64,000 nucleotides of DNA from OMIW01 sp044235645 (GCA_044235645.1 JBIIHQ010000004.1:1-64000), one strand, 5' to 3'; counted from the first letter of the stretch, positions 35,285-44,534 are shown. The notes: generated by a model from the letters alone, not told the origin. Translations and numbers: made by a program.

Positions 35285-36517
35285 CTACGCGAGGGGGAAT
35301 GACGCTGCTCCAAAAGTAACACAGGTGTCCGTCTTTGGATCGAAGGCTTGCCGGTAATCAAGAATGGAAGGAGTTCCGGAGGGTTGAAGAATGTTGAGGA
35401 GATCAAGCATCAGGTACATTGTCGGAAATCCGCAGATACGACGTGCATCTCGGTCCTCCGCGATGTGCTCGAAGATCCCTCGAGGATCACGCCGCTGTAT
35501 GGAGGAAAGGTATTGGGTGTCTCGTTGCTCGATTATCTGGAGATCTTCGGCGGTAAGCGGAGATTTTTCGCCGAATGCCATGCCACAGTGAGCCATGTCA
35601 ACCCCCGCAAGAAGAAGAAAAGACTCGCCCCGGCGAAGGATTGAGCGACACATTTCTTGCAAAGCTCCGATAAAACTCTGATAGGGCTCTGATTCGTCGG
35701 GATATCTTCCTGCAAGTATGAAGGAATGAAAGCTACCGATGAGGATGGGAACTATCTTGGCCGATGTTCCAACACTCGTGTGAAGGAAGGGTAGTTGTAG
35801 TTCGAGAGAGTGTTCGTGCTTGTGAAGGAACTCATCCTCGAAGCTGCGAGCTCTTCCATAATGATTCGCCAACAAGTGCGTCGAGTCTGAGTCATTTACA
35901 AAGGTGCGAAAGGGGAGGGCGAAATCTTTCGTAGTGAGATGAAAGAGGTGACGAGATGCCTGATGGGCTGTGCCAAGAAGAATAATCACATCGGGGTAGG
36001 TAGACCGAAGAGCGGAATAACCGACTCCGTATGTTTGACCACCTCGACTAAAATCGATGTGAGGAACCATAAGCCCGATGAGCGGAGATGTGTGCAAACC
36101 TTGATGGGGATTGAGGTAAGACGCGATAAGGTGCTCAAGCTGAACCCTCTCATGAGGATATGTCAACCCAGCATGGGCCGGCGGACGGATAGGATCGTTC
36201 CGAAACGCTTCGAGCGTCGCTTGAAGCTGTTCCTGAAAACGAGGGGAATCAAGAAGTAGATTGTCATCGCAGAGGCGAACGAGGTCAGAGATAAGCTGGC
36301 GAGTTGCCCCAAGGTGGCTGAGGGCCGAGGCTATCTCATCTATCGAATGTTCCCCTGTAAACTGAGAAATCACGGGTCCGATCGCAGAGACAAGGACCGA
36401 TGGCCGCACAAGCCCGAGGGGGCATCGAAACACAAGATAGGACTCCCGATTTGGCTCCGTTCCCTCAGTATGGAGCGTTATATCGAGCGGGTGTCTAAGC
36501 TTTGGATATAGTATCAT
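35285..36517 (-). CDS. amrB: MEMO-family protein (AmmeMemoRadiSam system protein B)
   Basis: 410 residues. The C-terminal 270 residues are a MEMO domain, related to extradiol dioxygenases: MVPHIDFSRGG, LLGTAHQ, EHSLELQLPFL and AGVDMAHCG mark the metal-site strands, and the end FPTMYLMLDLL and FGAASF fit too. The first 110 residues form a separate helical domain with GEHSIDEIASALS, resembling the PqqD-type peptide-binding fold. In AmmeMemoRadiSam loci, MEMO sits with an AMMECR1 protein and a radical SAM enzyme. Neither is next to this gene. The reaction is unknown. Confidence 0.8.
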   Translation of the reverse strand: MILYPKLRHPLDITLHTEGTEPNRESYLVFRCPLGLVRPSVLVSAIGPVISQFTGEHSIDEIASALSHLGATRQLISDLVRLCDDNLLLDSPRFQEQLQATLEAFRNDPIRPPAHAGLTYPHERVQLEHLIASYLNPHQGLHTSPLIGLMVPHIDFSRGGQTYGVGYSALRSTYPDVIILLGTAHQASRHLFHLTTKDFALPFRTFVNDSDSTHLLANHYGRARSFEDEFLHKHEHSLELQLPFLHTSVGTSAKIVPILIGSFHSFILAGRYPDESEPYQSFIGALQEMCRSILRRGESFLLLAGVDMAHCGMAFGEKSPLTAEDLQIIEQRDTQYLSSIQRRDPRGIFEHIAEDRDARRICGFPTMYLMLDLLNILQPSGTPSILDYRQAFDPKTDTCVTFGAASFPLA

Positions 36518-36612
36518 TTTGGAATGGGACTATTCGAAGAGAAGGTCAGCCATCTTCGTCGATCAAACTCTCGCGTGAGAGGGATATCCCCCAATTCCTA
36601 TCAGGCTCGACA

Positions 36613-38001
36613 CTATTTTCCTATACAAAATTTTGAGAATATTCTCCCAAGAATATCCTCGGTAGAAGTCTTCCCGACAATCTCATCAAGATTTGCCAGG
36701 GCATGACGAAGCTCCAGGGCGAGTATCTCCGTTGGTTGACCGCCGAGGTGTCCTGCAACGGCCCGCCCCAGTGCATCCCGAGCACTGATGAGAGCGAGCC
36801 GATGCCGCTCGTTCGTGATGGTGGTGTTGCCTGCTGAGGCTTCGAGGCTTGTTGTTTTTACCTCCTCTACAAGCGCCTCCTGAAGCGCAGAGAAGCCACT
36901 TTCAGTTTTTGCGGAGAGAAAGAATCGTTGGCTGAACAGGGTCGGCTCTATCGCAATCGTCGAAAAGGCATTTGGAGCGATATCGACCTTGTTGACGACT
37001 AGCCATACTCGGCGGGCTAGACCACGAAGATGGTTTACCGCAAGCTGCCATTCAGCCCCAGTATCACCCCCATCAATAACAAACAGCACAAGGTCGGCCC
37101 ACGGAACTCGATTCTTAGCGAGTTCAATTCCCACCTGTTCAACGGTATCGGTTGTCTCGCGCAATCCCGCAGAGTCGCAAAAAATGAATCGAAGCCCGTT
37201 AAGAGTGACTTCTTCCTCAAGTAGGTCACGGGTGGTCCCAGAAATGTGAGTTACTATTGCTCGCTGATGTCCAACGAATAGATTGAGGAGGCTGGATTTT
37301 CCAGCATTCGGTGGACCTGCGAGTAGCACCCTAAAACCTTCTCGAACGACCTGGCCATATGCATAGGAGTTTATGAGAGTTTCTATTTTTTTTGCCGTCT
37401 GCTCGACAGCTGCCATTATTCTGCTTTCAGAGTCAGGGTTAATATCTTCCTCTGGAAAGTCGATTGACGCCTCAAGTTCAGCTAGTGAGTCTCTGAGGGG
37501 GGAACCTATCTCAGAGATTGCACTACTGAGCCGTCCGTTTAGCTGCTCTGCAGCGAGTTTTAGAGCTTGCTCCGTCGATGCAGCGATAAGATCGGCGATG
37601 GCCTCCGCCTGCACAAGGTCGAGCTTCCCGTTGAGAAACGCTCGCTTGGTAAACTCACCTGGATTGGCCGGAAGGATGCCGAACGCGTAGAGCGAACGAA
37701 GTATCTTTCGAACAAGTAGAGGACTCCCGTGGCATTGGATTTCTGCAACATCCTCTCCGGTAAAGCTGGCAGGCCCAGGCATGAAAAAAACGAGAGCGCG
37801 ATCAAGAATCTCCTTTGTCGCAAAATCTATGACATCACCGAATACAACCGAGCGAGGATGAGATACCGGGTCTTTCGATGCGCGAAAAATCGTGGCAAGT
37901 GCTGATCGGCTATCGGGACCGCTGATACGGACGACTGCTACCCCACCAGGTGCCGCGGGAGTGGCGCACGCTGCAATCGTCGTTGTTTGCCTTTGCGCCA
38001 T
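36613..38001 (-). CDS. mnmE: tRNA modification GTPase MnmE
   Basis: 462 residues. With MnmG it modifies wobble uridine 34 of several tRNAs to 5-carboxymethylaminomethyluridine. It has the N-terminal formyl-THF-binding domain, the G domain inserted in a helical bundle (P-loop GPPNAGKS at 229-236), and the diagnostic C-terminal FCIGK with its conserved Cys. ATG 38001 is chosen for its GAGGAG site; the open frame extends upstream into yidC. It is the last gene of rpmH-rnpA-yidD-yidC-mnmE. Confidence 0.96.
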   Translation of the reverse strand: MAQRQTTTIAACATPAAPGGVAVVRISGPDSRSALATIFRASKDPVSHPRSVVFGDVIDFATKEILDRALVFFMPGPASFTGEDVAEIQCHGSPLLVRKILRSLYAFGILPANPGEFTKRAFLNGKLDLVQAEAIADLIAASTEQALKLAAEQLNGRLSSAISEIGSPLRDSLAELEASIDFPEEDINPDSESRIMAAVEQTAKKIETLINSYAYGQVVREGFRVLLAGPPNAGKSSLLNLFVGHQRAIVTHISGTTRDLLEEEVTLNGLRFIFCDSAGLRETTDTVEQVGIELAKNRVPWADLVLFVIDGGDTGAEWQLAVNHLRGLARRVWLVVNKVDIAPNAFSTIAIEPTLFSQRFFLSAKTESGFSALQEALVEEVKTTSLEASAGNTTITNERHRLALISARDALGRAVAGHLGGQPTEILALELRHALANLDEIVGKTSTEDILGRIFSKFCIGK

Positions 38002-38011
38002 AAAACTCCTC

Positions 38012-39718
38012 TTATGAGGCCAAAACTGCCACAAATCCCAGGACAAAGAGAATCACGCTAGTTACGAGAGTCGCTATCATAGGATGAGTGCCGTGTGCGT
38101 TCTTGAGATAAATCTGCTGAGTAATGCTTGTGATGTTGTTTATAAGCCAATACAGGACGAGCCCCGCCGGCATCGGAAAAATAATGAACATCCCGGTGAA
38201 AACGACCGGCATCATCATCATGATCTTTTTTTGCTGCGGGTCCATCGATGAGGGCGTGGTCCACTGTTGCCAGATCATCGTTGCACCCATGATTAAGATC
38301 ATGAGTGGGATCGGGATACCAAAGAGGAGCAGCTTTTCAGGAGATGAAAGATCCGTTATCCAAAACGCAAATGGTTGATGACGGAGCTCTATTGACTGAA
38401 GAAGCGCGTTGTAAAGGCCGAGAAATACCGGAATCTGGGCGAACATCGGGAGGCAGCCTCCCAGAGGATTAACGCCCTTGTTCTTGTAAAGCTCCATCAT
38501 TGCATGATTCAGCTCGGTGGCATCTTTATGTTTCGCCCGCAGTTTCTCTACCTCAGGTTGAATCTCCTGCATCTTCTGCATCGACTTAAAGCTCGCCGCA
38601 GTGAGGGGATACAAGGCTATCTTGATGACAAGGGTCAGCAGAATAATCGCAAGTCCGTAATTGCCAAGGAGGGAGTGAAAGAATCTAAGGAGTTGAAGGA
38701 GTGGGTCGGCGAGAAAAGTGAAAAAGCCGAGATCTATCGTTCGATGAAGATCAAAGCCAGTCGCCTTCAACTTCTGTTGATCTTTTGGTCCTGCATAGAG
38801 GATAAAGCTGCCCGATTCCGGGGTGCCGAAGTTTCGGATTGTCATCGTATTGCTCTCGCGACCGAGAGCGAACGGCATTGAAGAATTTTTTGAAATGAGG
38901 GCCGTCTGAAAATATCGGTCGCCGAGCGCAGCCCACTGGAGGACCCCCTTATCGGTTACTCCGAGCGCAACCTTGTCAGGAGCAAGGTGAGATATCGAGC
39001 CTTTTGTGTCAAGCAGAGTTACTATCCATGGGTCGTTGCGGACACGGGCGGGGTCAGTGGGGATGTAGTGACTCCACTCTAGTGAGAGGGGGACAGTTGC
39101 TCGATTGGCGATCGTTACGTCTATCCCGATGAGGTATCCATCATTGTTCACGCGAAAAGTTTTATTGACCGTTCCCCAATGAGGATGCGTTCCCGTGAAT
39201 GTAATCGTCCCCTCGTTTTCTTGGAGCTGATACCCATCGCCTGTTTGCTGAATTCCGGTGAGACTTGTGACTGCGTATAGCACTGCCACGTCAGCATCGG
39301 AATGCGTGTAAACACCGAGTGGAAACGGGTGATTCGGCTCCTCTTCCACAAGGTTTATCCCATTTTCACTTCCGAGGGTCTCTGCATAGCCAGAGAGGGT
39401 TAGTTTGCGCAGTCGTGCGCCCATGCGTGTGATGTCGAGGGCCATGACAGGAGTCCTGACCCTCACGGCACCGGCTGCATCTACCTGGTCGGCGGTAACC
39501 GGTGGGAGGGCTGAGCCGGACTGTATCGTTGGAGTGGAGGGAAATGTGGGGGTAAGGCCGGTCGCTGGTTGCCCCTCGGCCCCCTGTCCTGCTGTCGGAT
39601 AAGGAGACTGTTGTTGGGGCCGTTGCGTACTCGGTGGCGGGGTGAGAACCGTTTGAGAGTACATCATAACAACGATGATACTGAGCACGATAGCGAAGGC
39701 GGTACGTCTATCTTCCAT
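38012..39718 (-). CDS. yidC: Membrane protein insertase YidC
   Basis: 568 residues, Gram-negative type. An N-terminal membrane helix (about 6-25), a Pro/Gln/Thr-rich linker, the large periplasmic beta-domain (about 65-340), then the five-helix insertase core, starting near 348 with FFHSLLGNYGLAIILLTLVIK. The conserved core Arg would be in the first core helices. YidC inserts membrane proteins alone or with SecYEG. It follows yidD and precedes mnmE in the usual order. Confidence 0.96.
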   Translation of the reverse strand: MEDRRTAFAIVLSIIVVMMYSQTVLTPPPSTQRPQQQSPYPTAGQGAEGQPATGLTPTFPSTPTIQSGSALPPVTADQVDAAGAVRVRTPVMALDITRMGARLRKLTLSGYAETLGSENGINLVEEEPNHPFPLGVYTHSDADVAVLYAVTSLTGIQQTGDGYQLQENEGTITFTGTHPHWGTVNKTFRVNNDGYLIGIDVTIANRATVPLSLEWSHYIPTDPARVRNDPWIVTLLDTKGSISHLAPDKVALGVTDKGVLQWAALGDRYFQTALISKNSSMPFALGRESNTMTIRNFGTPESGSFILYAGPKDQQKLKATGFDLHRTIDLGFFTFLADPLLQLLRFFHSLLGNYGLAIILLTLVIKIALYPLTAASFKSMQKMQEIQPEVEKLRAKHKDATELNHAMMELYKNKGVNPLGGCLPMFAQIPVFLGLYNALLQSIELRHQPFAFWITDLSSPEKLLLFGIPIPLMILIMGATMIWQQWTTPSSMDPQQKKIMMMMPVVFTGMFIIFPMPAGLVLYWLINNITSITQQIYLKNAHGTHPMIATLVTSVILFVLGFVAVLAS

Positions 39719-39817
39719 GAGTTGTTCCAGCAGGGAGAGAGGAGAATTTATCTCAACAGGTTAAAGGATTTGCTAGTCAGATCAGGTTCCTCGGGTCTTT
39801 GGGGGGGCGGAGTTGCC

Positions 39818-40216
39818 TCAGCTCGATATTTCGCATGGATTCCTGCAACAATTCGGATGGTTTCGTTCATCCGTGGAGACGAAGCGGATATTTGGCATAG
39901 CCTTCTTAGGCACGGGGTCGTGGCCCCCTGCACACCACGGATGGCAGCGACAGAGACGGCGCACTGCCAGCATGCCTCCGTGAAGGAATCCCCGAGACTC
40001 GATCGCATCAAGTGCGTAGCTCGAGCAATCAGGGATAAAGCGACACTGGGCTCCAAAACAGGCGAAGAGCGGGGAGAGAGTGACCTTGTAGGCCCTGTAG
40101 AACCACCACATAAGAGAGGAGCTTCGGTGTTCGCCCCGCCCTCTTACGGATTTCGACGAGGGTTCGAGCGATGTTTCCTCGTTTTGAGATTCTTCCATCG
40201 GGTTTGGACATTTCAC
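39818..40216 (-). CDS. yidD: Membrane protein insertion efficiency factor YidD
   Basis: 132 residues. The core matches YidD: FYRAYKVTLSPLF, CRFIPDCSSYALDAIESRGFLHG and RRLCRCHPWCAGGHDPVP, with the typical Cys pattern. The GTG at 40216, nine bases after AAGGGAG, gives a polar 35-residue lead before the core; an internal ATG at 40111 lacks a ribosome site. YidD aids membrane insertion by YidC. It lies 13 bases after rnpA. Confidence 0.9.
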   Translation of the reverse strand: MKCPNPMEESQNEETSLEPSSKSVRGRGEHRSSSLMWWFYRAYKVTLSPLFACFGAQCRFIPDCSSYALDAIESRGFLHGGMLAVRRLCRCHPWCAGGHDPVPKKAMPNIRFVSTDERNHPNCCRNPCEISS

Positions 40217-40229
40217 GAATTGGCTCCCT

Positions 40230-40712
40230 TCACGTTCGTGCTGGAGGCCACGACCGAGGCCTCATGCGCAAGCCGACCTCCTTGTCTCCCCGAGCTCGAC
40301 CGCCTTCGTGCCCGAACCTCCCCGAACCACGCGATTCCACCCCCGAGTCTCCCCTTACCATCAAACCCGCATGCGAGAGTATGGTGATAAAATCATCGCG
40401 AAGTTGATGAGGAGGTAAGCTAACACATTCAGGCCGAGCTGACACTACGAGCTCAACGCCCCTTTTCAGGTGGTGCTGGTGATGACGAAACGCCTCACGA
40501 AGGGATCGCTTTATCCTATTACGGATATGGGACCGTTTGTGAATCTTGGTTGACACGGTAATGCCCAGTCGTGGGCGAGCACTGGCAACACGAGCTGGGC
40601 GAATGAAGAGCATGAGGGTCGAGCCATGCACTCTTCTTCCGTTATTTTGAACCCGCAGAAACTCGGCCCGCTTGAGGAGCCGAGCCGTTTTCGGAAAAGA
40701 AAAATCCTTCAT
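40230..40712 (-). CDS. rnpA: Ribonuclease P protein component
   Basis: Protein subunit of RNase P, which matures tRNA 5' ends with the RNA subunit RnpB. The RNR-type basic motif RSHIRNRIKRSLREAFRHHQ and the preceding RLGITVSTKIHKR are clear. At 160 residues it is longer than usual (about 115-125): the last 40 residues form an extra Gly/Arg-rich basic tail. It lies 51 bases after rpmH. Confidence 0.93.
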   Translation of the reverse strand: MKDFSFPKTARLLKRAEFLRVQNNGRRVHGSTLMLFIRPARVASARPRLGITVSTKIHKRSHIRNRIKRSLREAFRHHQHHLKRGVELVVSARPECVSLPPHQLRDDFITILSHAGLMVRGDSGVESRGSGRFGHEGGRARGDKEVGLRMRPRSWPPART

Positions 40713-40763
40713 GAGGAGCTGCGGGAGAGGGTATAGCGGGAAGATGTGTTACCCGCGATTGGC

Positions 40764-40925
40764 CTACTTGTAATGTCCCTTTCGGTAAACCGCAGGGACC
40801 AGTCGTTTACGACCACGAGCTCGTCGTGCGTTAATTATTTTTCGCCCCCCCTTGGTCGCCATCCGGGCGCGAAACCCATGGGTTGTGGCTCTGCTTTTTG
40901 TGTGAGGTTGATAGGTGCGTTTCAT
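40764..40925 (-). CDS. rpmH: 50S ribosomal protein L34
   Basis: 53 residues, starting MKRTYQPHTKSRATTHGFRA, the universal L34 N-terminus, and ending with the basic GRKRLVPAVYRKGHYK-type tail. A frame opening 14 codons upstream is not needed. Typical L34 is 44-46 residues; the C-terminal end is slightly longer here. It leads the rpmH-rnpA-yidD-yidC-mnmE unit. Confidence 0.96.
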   Translation of the reverse strand: MKRTYQPHTKSRATTHGFRARMATKGGRKIINARRARGRKRLVPAVYRKGHYK

Positions 40926-41041
40926 GACGTTGAAATCCTTGAAGAATCCTGTTGGAACAAGGGGCAAAAGGGGGAGTTACGAGGTCTCGTCTTGGGTCTG
41001 AAATGCTCGCTCCCGCGCTCCTCGTCCAATCGAGACCCCCG

Positions 41042-41070
41042 AGTTTATGCAACCATCTCTCAGAAATCAA
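41042..41070 (-). promoter_or_regulatory. Candidate promoter of the rpmH-mnmE operon
   Basis: On the minus strand TTGATT (41070-41065) and TAAACT (41047-41042) are 17 bases apart, about 115 bases before the rpmH ATG. Each box matches the sigma-70 consensus at four of six positions. The site lies in the 168-base gap between hldD and rpmH. Confidence 0.35.
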
Positions 41071-41093
41071 GAGGTCACAAACCAAACGGTTGG

Positions 41094-42077
41094 TTAGCGA
41101 ATGGCACCCCCGAGAGCAAGATACCCTTGCACATAATCCCTTACCCCCTCTTCAAGAGAGGTCTGAGCCCCTGTCCATCCGGCATGGTGGAGACGGGTCA
41201 TAGTGGCCTCGGTGAAGTTCTGGTATCCAGGGACCAGTGAGGGGGGCATGTCGATGTACTCAATCTGGGAGGGGAGATCCATCGCTGCGAATAGGGCGTG
41301 GGCGAGATCGTTCCAGGTGCGGGATGCTCCGGTGCCAACATTGTAAACTCCGTTAATCTGCGGATTCTCTAAAAGCCACAAAACGGCGTCGCAGCAATCC
41401 TTCACGTAGATGAAATCTCTCCGTTGACCGCCATCGGGATATTGCGGATCGGTCGATTTAAAGAGTCGAATGGTGCCAGTCTCGAGGATCTGTGGGTGTG
41501 CGGTCAGCACGAGGCTTCGCATCCTTCCTTTGTGATACTCGTTTGGTCCGTAGACATTGAAAAATTTTAACCCACACGCTTTATCCTCTAACTGCTTATC
41601 GAGGAGCCAGCAATCCACGAAGTGTTTCGAGAATCCATAGGGATTAATGGGTCGGATTGATCGAATAAGGGAGGGATCGTCGTCAAAGCCTCGTTCTCCA
41701 ATCCCGTAGGTAGCCGCGCTGCTCGCGTAAATACACCGGATGCCGAATTCGGCGGCAAGAAGGATAATCTTCTGAGAAAGTCGAATGTTGTTCTCCATCA
41801 GGAAGTCCATGTCCATTTCCTGAGTGGATGAGCACGCTCCGAGGTGTATAATCGCCCCGAGGTCGCGCCGATGTTTCTCAATAAAACCGATGGTCGCTGA
41901 TTTGGGAATAATGTCCCGGAACTTCTTGCCGAGAAGGGTCCGCCATTTGCCGGCGATTCCCCCCTGATTTCCGAGACTGTCTGCGATTACGATGTCGGTG
42001 AGCCCTGAGTCATTGAGGGTGCGTACGAGGTTACTTCCGATGAAACCGGCCCCGCCGGTTATGAGGATGATGCTCAT
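41094..42077 (-). CDS. hldD: ADP-L-glycero-D-manno-heptose 6-epimerase
   Basis: 327 residues, extended SDR fold. NADP-binding GGAGFIG (8-14), catalytic Tyr and Lys in NPYGFSKHFVD, and family-specific segments HLGACSST, FFNVYGPNEYHKGRMRS and GGQRRDFIYVKD. It makes ADP-L-glycero-D-manno-heptose for the LPS inner core, direct evidence for a heptose-containing outer membrane. No other heptose gene is adjacent. It stands where dnaA often stands relative to rpmH. Confidence 0.95.
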   Translation of the reverse strand: MSIILITGGAGFIGSNLVRTLNDSGLTDIVIADSLGNQGGIAGKWRTLLGKKFRDIIPKSATIGFIEKHRRDLGAIIHLGACSSTQEMDMDFLMENNIRLSQKIILLAAEFGIRCIYASSAATYGIGERGFDDDPSLIRSIRPINPYGFSKHFVDCWLLDKQLEDKACGLKFFNVYGPNEYHKGRMRSLVLTAHPQILETGTIRLFKSTDPQYPDGGQRRDFIYVKDCCDAVLWLLENPQINGVYNVGTGASRTWNDLAHALFAAMDLPSQIEYIDMPPSLVPGYQNFTEATMTRLHHAGWTGAQTSLEEGVRDYVQGYLALGGAIR

Positions 42078-42205
42078 GGGTGATTACCTTTAGGGATTCG
42101 GGAGAAAGGGGCGCTAAGGGGGGTTGGCAGAATGCCGTTATTGGGCCTAATGATCTCACGTGATCGGGTAAAAGACAAACGAAACCAAAATGTCCCAGGA
42201 TTCGG

Positions 42206-42225
42206 CTCCTCTTTGACACGAGGAG
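42206..42225. repeat. Inverted repeat over the -35 of the nuoB promoter
   Basis: CTCCTC (42206-42211) and GAGGAG (42220-42225) are perfect inverted copies with eight bases between. The -35 box TTGACA (42213-42218) lies in the centre, a common place for a repressor site. It could also be chance. Confidence 0.35.
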
Positions 42226-42242
42226 TGTCGGGTGGCTAAAAT
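42213..42242 (+). promoter_or_regulatory. Sigma-70 promoter upstream of nuoB
   Basis: TTGACA (42213-42218), an exact -35, and TAAAAT (42237-42242), five of six for -10, lie 18 bases apart. This is the best promoter match I found in the window. Transcription would start near 42249, leaving about 90 bases of leader before the nuoB ATG. Confidence 0.55.
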
Positions 42243-42337
42243 AAGGGGTCGGTGTGATTACTTTTTTTGTTCAATTCTGAGGTTAGTAAGTCGCATCGGT
42301 GAAGTGGTCTGAGAGCAATGTTCCGATGAGAGGAAAG

Positions 42338-42895
42338 ATGGAAATACCGCAGGATAATCCTGGATTCTTCGTCACGAAGCTCGAGAGTTTTGTCGGGTTC
42401 GCCCGGAAGTATTCGCTTTTTCCTTACCCTTTTGTGACGGCGTGCTGTGGTATGGAATTTATGGCGGTGAGCTGCTCCCACTATGACACCGATCGGTTCG
42501 GGGCCGCACTCCCTCGGTTCACCCCTCGACAGTCTGACCTGCTCTTTGTCGTTGGTACGATCAATCACAAGTTGGCTCCGGTGCTTTTGCGAGTATATGA
42601 GCAGATGGCTGAGCCGAAATGGGTCGTCGCATTCGGAGCATGCGCATCCTCCGGGGGCTTCTACGATAACTACACGACCGTTGCCGGTATCGACAAGATA
42701 CTGCCAGTGGATATGTACATTCCCGGTTGTCCACCAAGACCTGAGACGGTTATCGATGCGTTGCTCCGACTACAACGAGACATTCAGCGCTCCCGCCAGC
42801 CCCTCGTTCATAGCCACGGCGGTGCTCAACCGCACCCCGACCTTCCCGAGTTGCTCGGGGATGAGATAGATACTTCGCTTGCCCCGCGGGTATAG
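42338..42895 (+). CDS. nuoB: NADH-quinone oxidoreductase subunit B (lone copy)
   Basis: 185 residues from ATG 42338 (AGAGGAAAG just before it); a GTG at 42299 could extend it. NuoB carries the N2 iron-sulfur cluster that passes electrons to quinone. All four ligands are present: the Cys pair 36/37 in TACCGMEF, Cys102 in GACASSGG and Cys131 in PGCPPRPE. nuoB normally sits in a nuoABCD run, yet here no other nuo gene is adjacent: hldD is divergent on the left and metG follows. It may be a scattered complex I gene or a relative serving another oxidoreductase. Confidence 0.92.
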   Translation: MEIPQDNPGFFVTKLESFVGFARKYSLFPYPFVTACCGMEFMAVSCSHYDTDRFGAALPRFTPRQSDLLFVVGTINHKLAPVLLRVYEQMAEPKWVVAFGACASSGGFYDNYTTVAGIDKILPVDMYIPGCPPRPETVIDALLRLQRDIQRSRQPLVHSHGGAQPHPDLPELLGDEIDTSLAPRV

Positions 42896-42989
42896 CGGGA
42901 GCCTTATTGTCGTCGTGAGAGTCTGGTTGGTGATGGACTGTGTCATACTGTCCGGCGACGAGGGCGCTATTTAGGGTTGTGAGGCCGAT

Positions 42990-44534
42990 ATGTCATCTTT
43001 TTACGTTACCACCCCGATTTATTACGTTAATGGGGCTCCTCATCTCGGCACCTTCTATACGACCACTATCGCCGACATTCTCGCCCGGTACCATCGTCTT
43101 TTCGGTGACGATACCCTCTTCCTCACGGGGGTTGATGAACATGGCCAAAAGGCGGAGGAGGCGGCGCATCAGCGAGGGCTCTCCCCCCAGGCGCATTGTG
43201 ATGACATGGCGGCCGCGTTTGAGAAGGCGTGGCAAGAGCTTGGCATCTCTCACGATATCTTCATGCGCACGACTTACCCGTATCATCAGCGCGTGGTGCA
43301 GGATTCTCTTGCCTACCTCTATGAGCGGGGCGATATCTACGAATCCGAGTACGAAGGGTGGTACTCGGTCAGTGAGGAGATGTTTTTTACCGAGAAGGAG
43401 CTCGTTAATGGTCTCAGCCCGCTTGGTAAGCCGGTTCATCGGGTGACCGAAAAAAACTACTTCTTCCGGATGTCAAAATACCAGGACGCCCTCATCGCGT
43501 ACCTGGAGGAGCATCCCGAGTATATTCAGCCGGAGGGAAAACGGAGTGAGGTTCTGGGCTTTCTTCGTCAGCCCTTGACCGATCTTTGTATATCGCGGCC
43601 GAAAAAACGGCTGTCTTGGGGAATTCCAATCCCTTTCGACGAGGATTTTGTCACTTATGTCTGGTTCGATGCGCTCCTCAATTACGCCTCTGCGGTTGGG
43701 TTTCTGCAGGGACCAGAAAAAGAGATGGAATTCCGCACATGGTGGTCAGGGGTCGTCCACCTTATAGGTAAAGATATTCTAACGACTCACGCGGTGTACT
43801 GGTCGACAATGCTGATGGCCTTGGGGGTGCCTTTGCCTCGCACAATCTTCGCGCATGGATGGATACTGAACGCGATCGGGGGTAAGATGTCGAAGTCTGA
43901 GGGGCCGGTAGTGACTCCGCAGCTCTTGTGTGACGCGGTAGGGATCGATGCGGCCCGGTATTGGTTGGCTCGCGATATCGTTTTCGGGAATGATGGTAGC
44001 TTCTCAGAGGAGCTTGTCGTGAGCCGGCTGAATGCGGAGCTCGCTAACAATTTGGGGAATCTCGCTAATCGAACCGTTGCGATCATATCGAAACACTTTG
44101 ACGGAGTTATCCCCCCCGCATCGATGACCGCTAAGGCGACTGCAGATCTGCGGGAGTTTGTTGAGGGTCTACCTGCGCGGGTGAAAGGAGCCATTGAAGG
44201 GCTCGCGCCACATCATGCAATTGGCGCAGTGGTAGAGGTGCTCTCGAGAACGAATCAGTACATCGACGGGATGGCCCCCTGGAAGGCGGTCAAGGAGGAC
44301 CGGGCACTTGCAGCTGAATCATTGGCTGCGGTCGTTTCGGTTCTGCACATGGCAGCGTTTCTGCTCTCACCTGTGATGCCAAACAAGATGGTTCAGTTAG
44401 CGAAAAGTCTTGGGGGGGGGCTCGAGGGACGGCTGATGGCCGAATGCCCTGAATGGGGTGAATTAGCTGGGCGTCCAGTGGTGAGTGCTGGCCCGCTGTT
44501 CCCCCGGCTCGAGCTTCCGTTGCTTACTCAGTAG
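42990..44534 (+). CDS. metG: Methionyl-tRNA synthetase
   Basis: 514 residues, class I synthetase that charges tRNA-Met. HIGH-type motif HLGT (18-21) and KMSKS loop (299-303). It is the short form: it lacks the C-terminal tRNA-binding dimer domain of E. coli MetG, as in many MetG2-type enzymes. It begins 95 bases after nuoB in the same direction, and the SGNH hydrolase gene follows. Confidence 0.96.
   Translation: MSSFYVTTPIYYVNGAPHLGTFYTTTIADILARYHRLFGDDTLFLTGVDEHGQKAEEAAHQRGLSPQAHCDDMAAAFEKAWQELGISHDIFMRTTYPYHQRVVQDSLAYLYERGDIYESEYEGWYSVSEEMFFTEKELVNGLSPLGKPVHRVTEKNYFFRMSKYQDALIAYLEEHPEYIQPEGKRSEVLGFLRQPLTDLCISRPKKRLSWGIPIPFDEDFVTYVWFDALLNYASAVGFLQGPEKEMEFRTWWSGVVHLIGKDILTTHAVYWSTMLMALGVPLPRTIFAHGWILNAIGGKMSKSEGPVVTPQLLCDAVGIDAARYWLARDIVFGNDGSFSEELVVSRLNAELANNLGNLANRTVAIISKHFDGVIPPASMTAKATADLREFVEGLPARVKGAIEGLAPHHAIGAVVEVLSRTNQYIDGMAPWKAVKEDRALAAESLAAVVSVLHMAAFLLSPVMPNKMVQLAKSLGGGLEGRLMAECPEWGELAGRPVVSAGPLFPRLELPLLTQ

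Noticed and set aside
39569..40387. Long rightward open frame across the yidC start, yidD and the end of rnpA
   Set aside because: The three leftward genes have firm family motifs; the antisense product is low-complexity and without a domain.
40926..41093. Origin of replication next to rpmH
   Set aside because: Only one poor DnaA-box-like sequence was seen and dnaA is absent.
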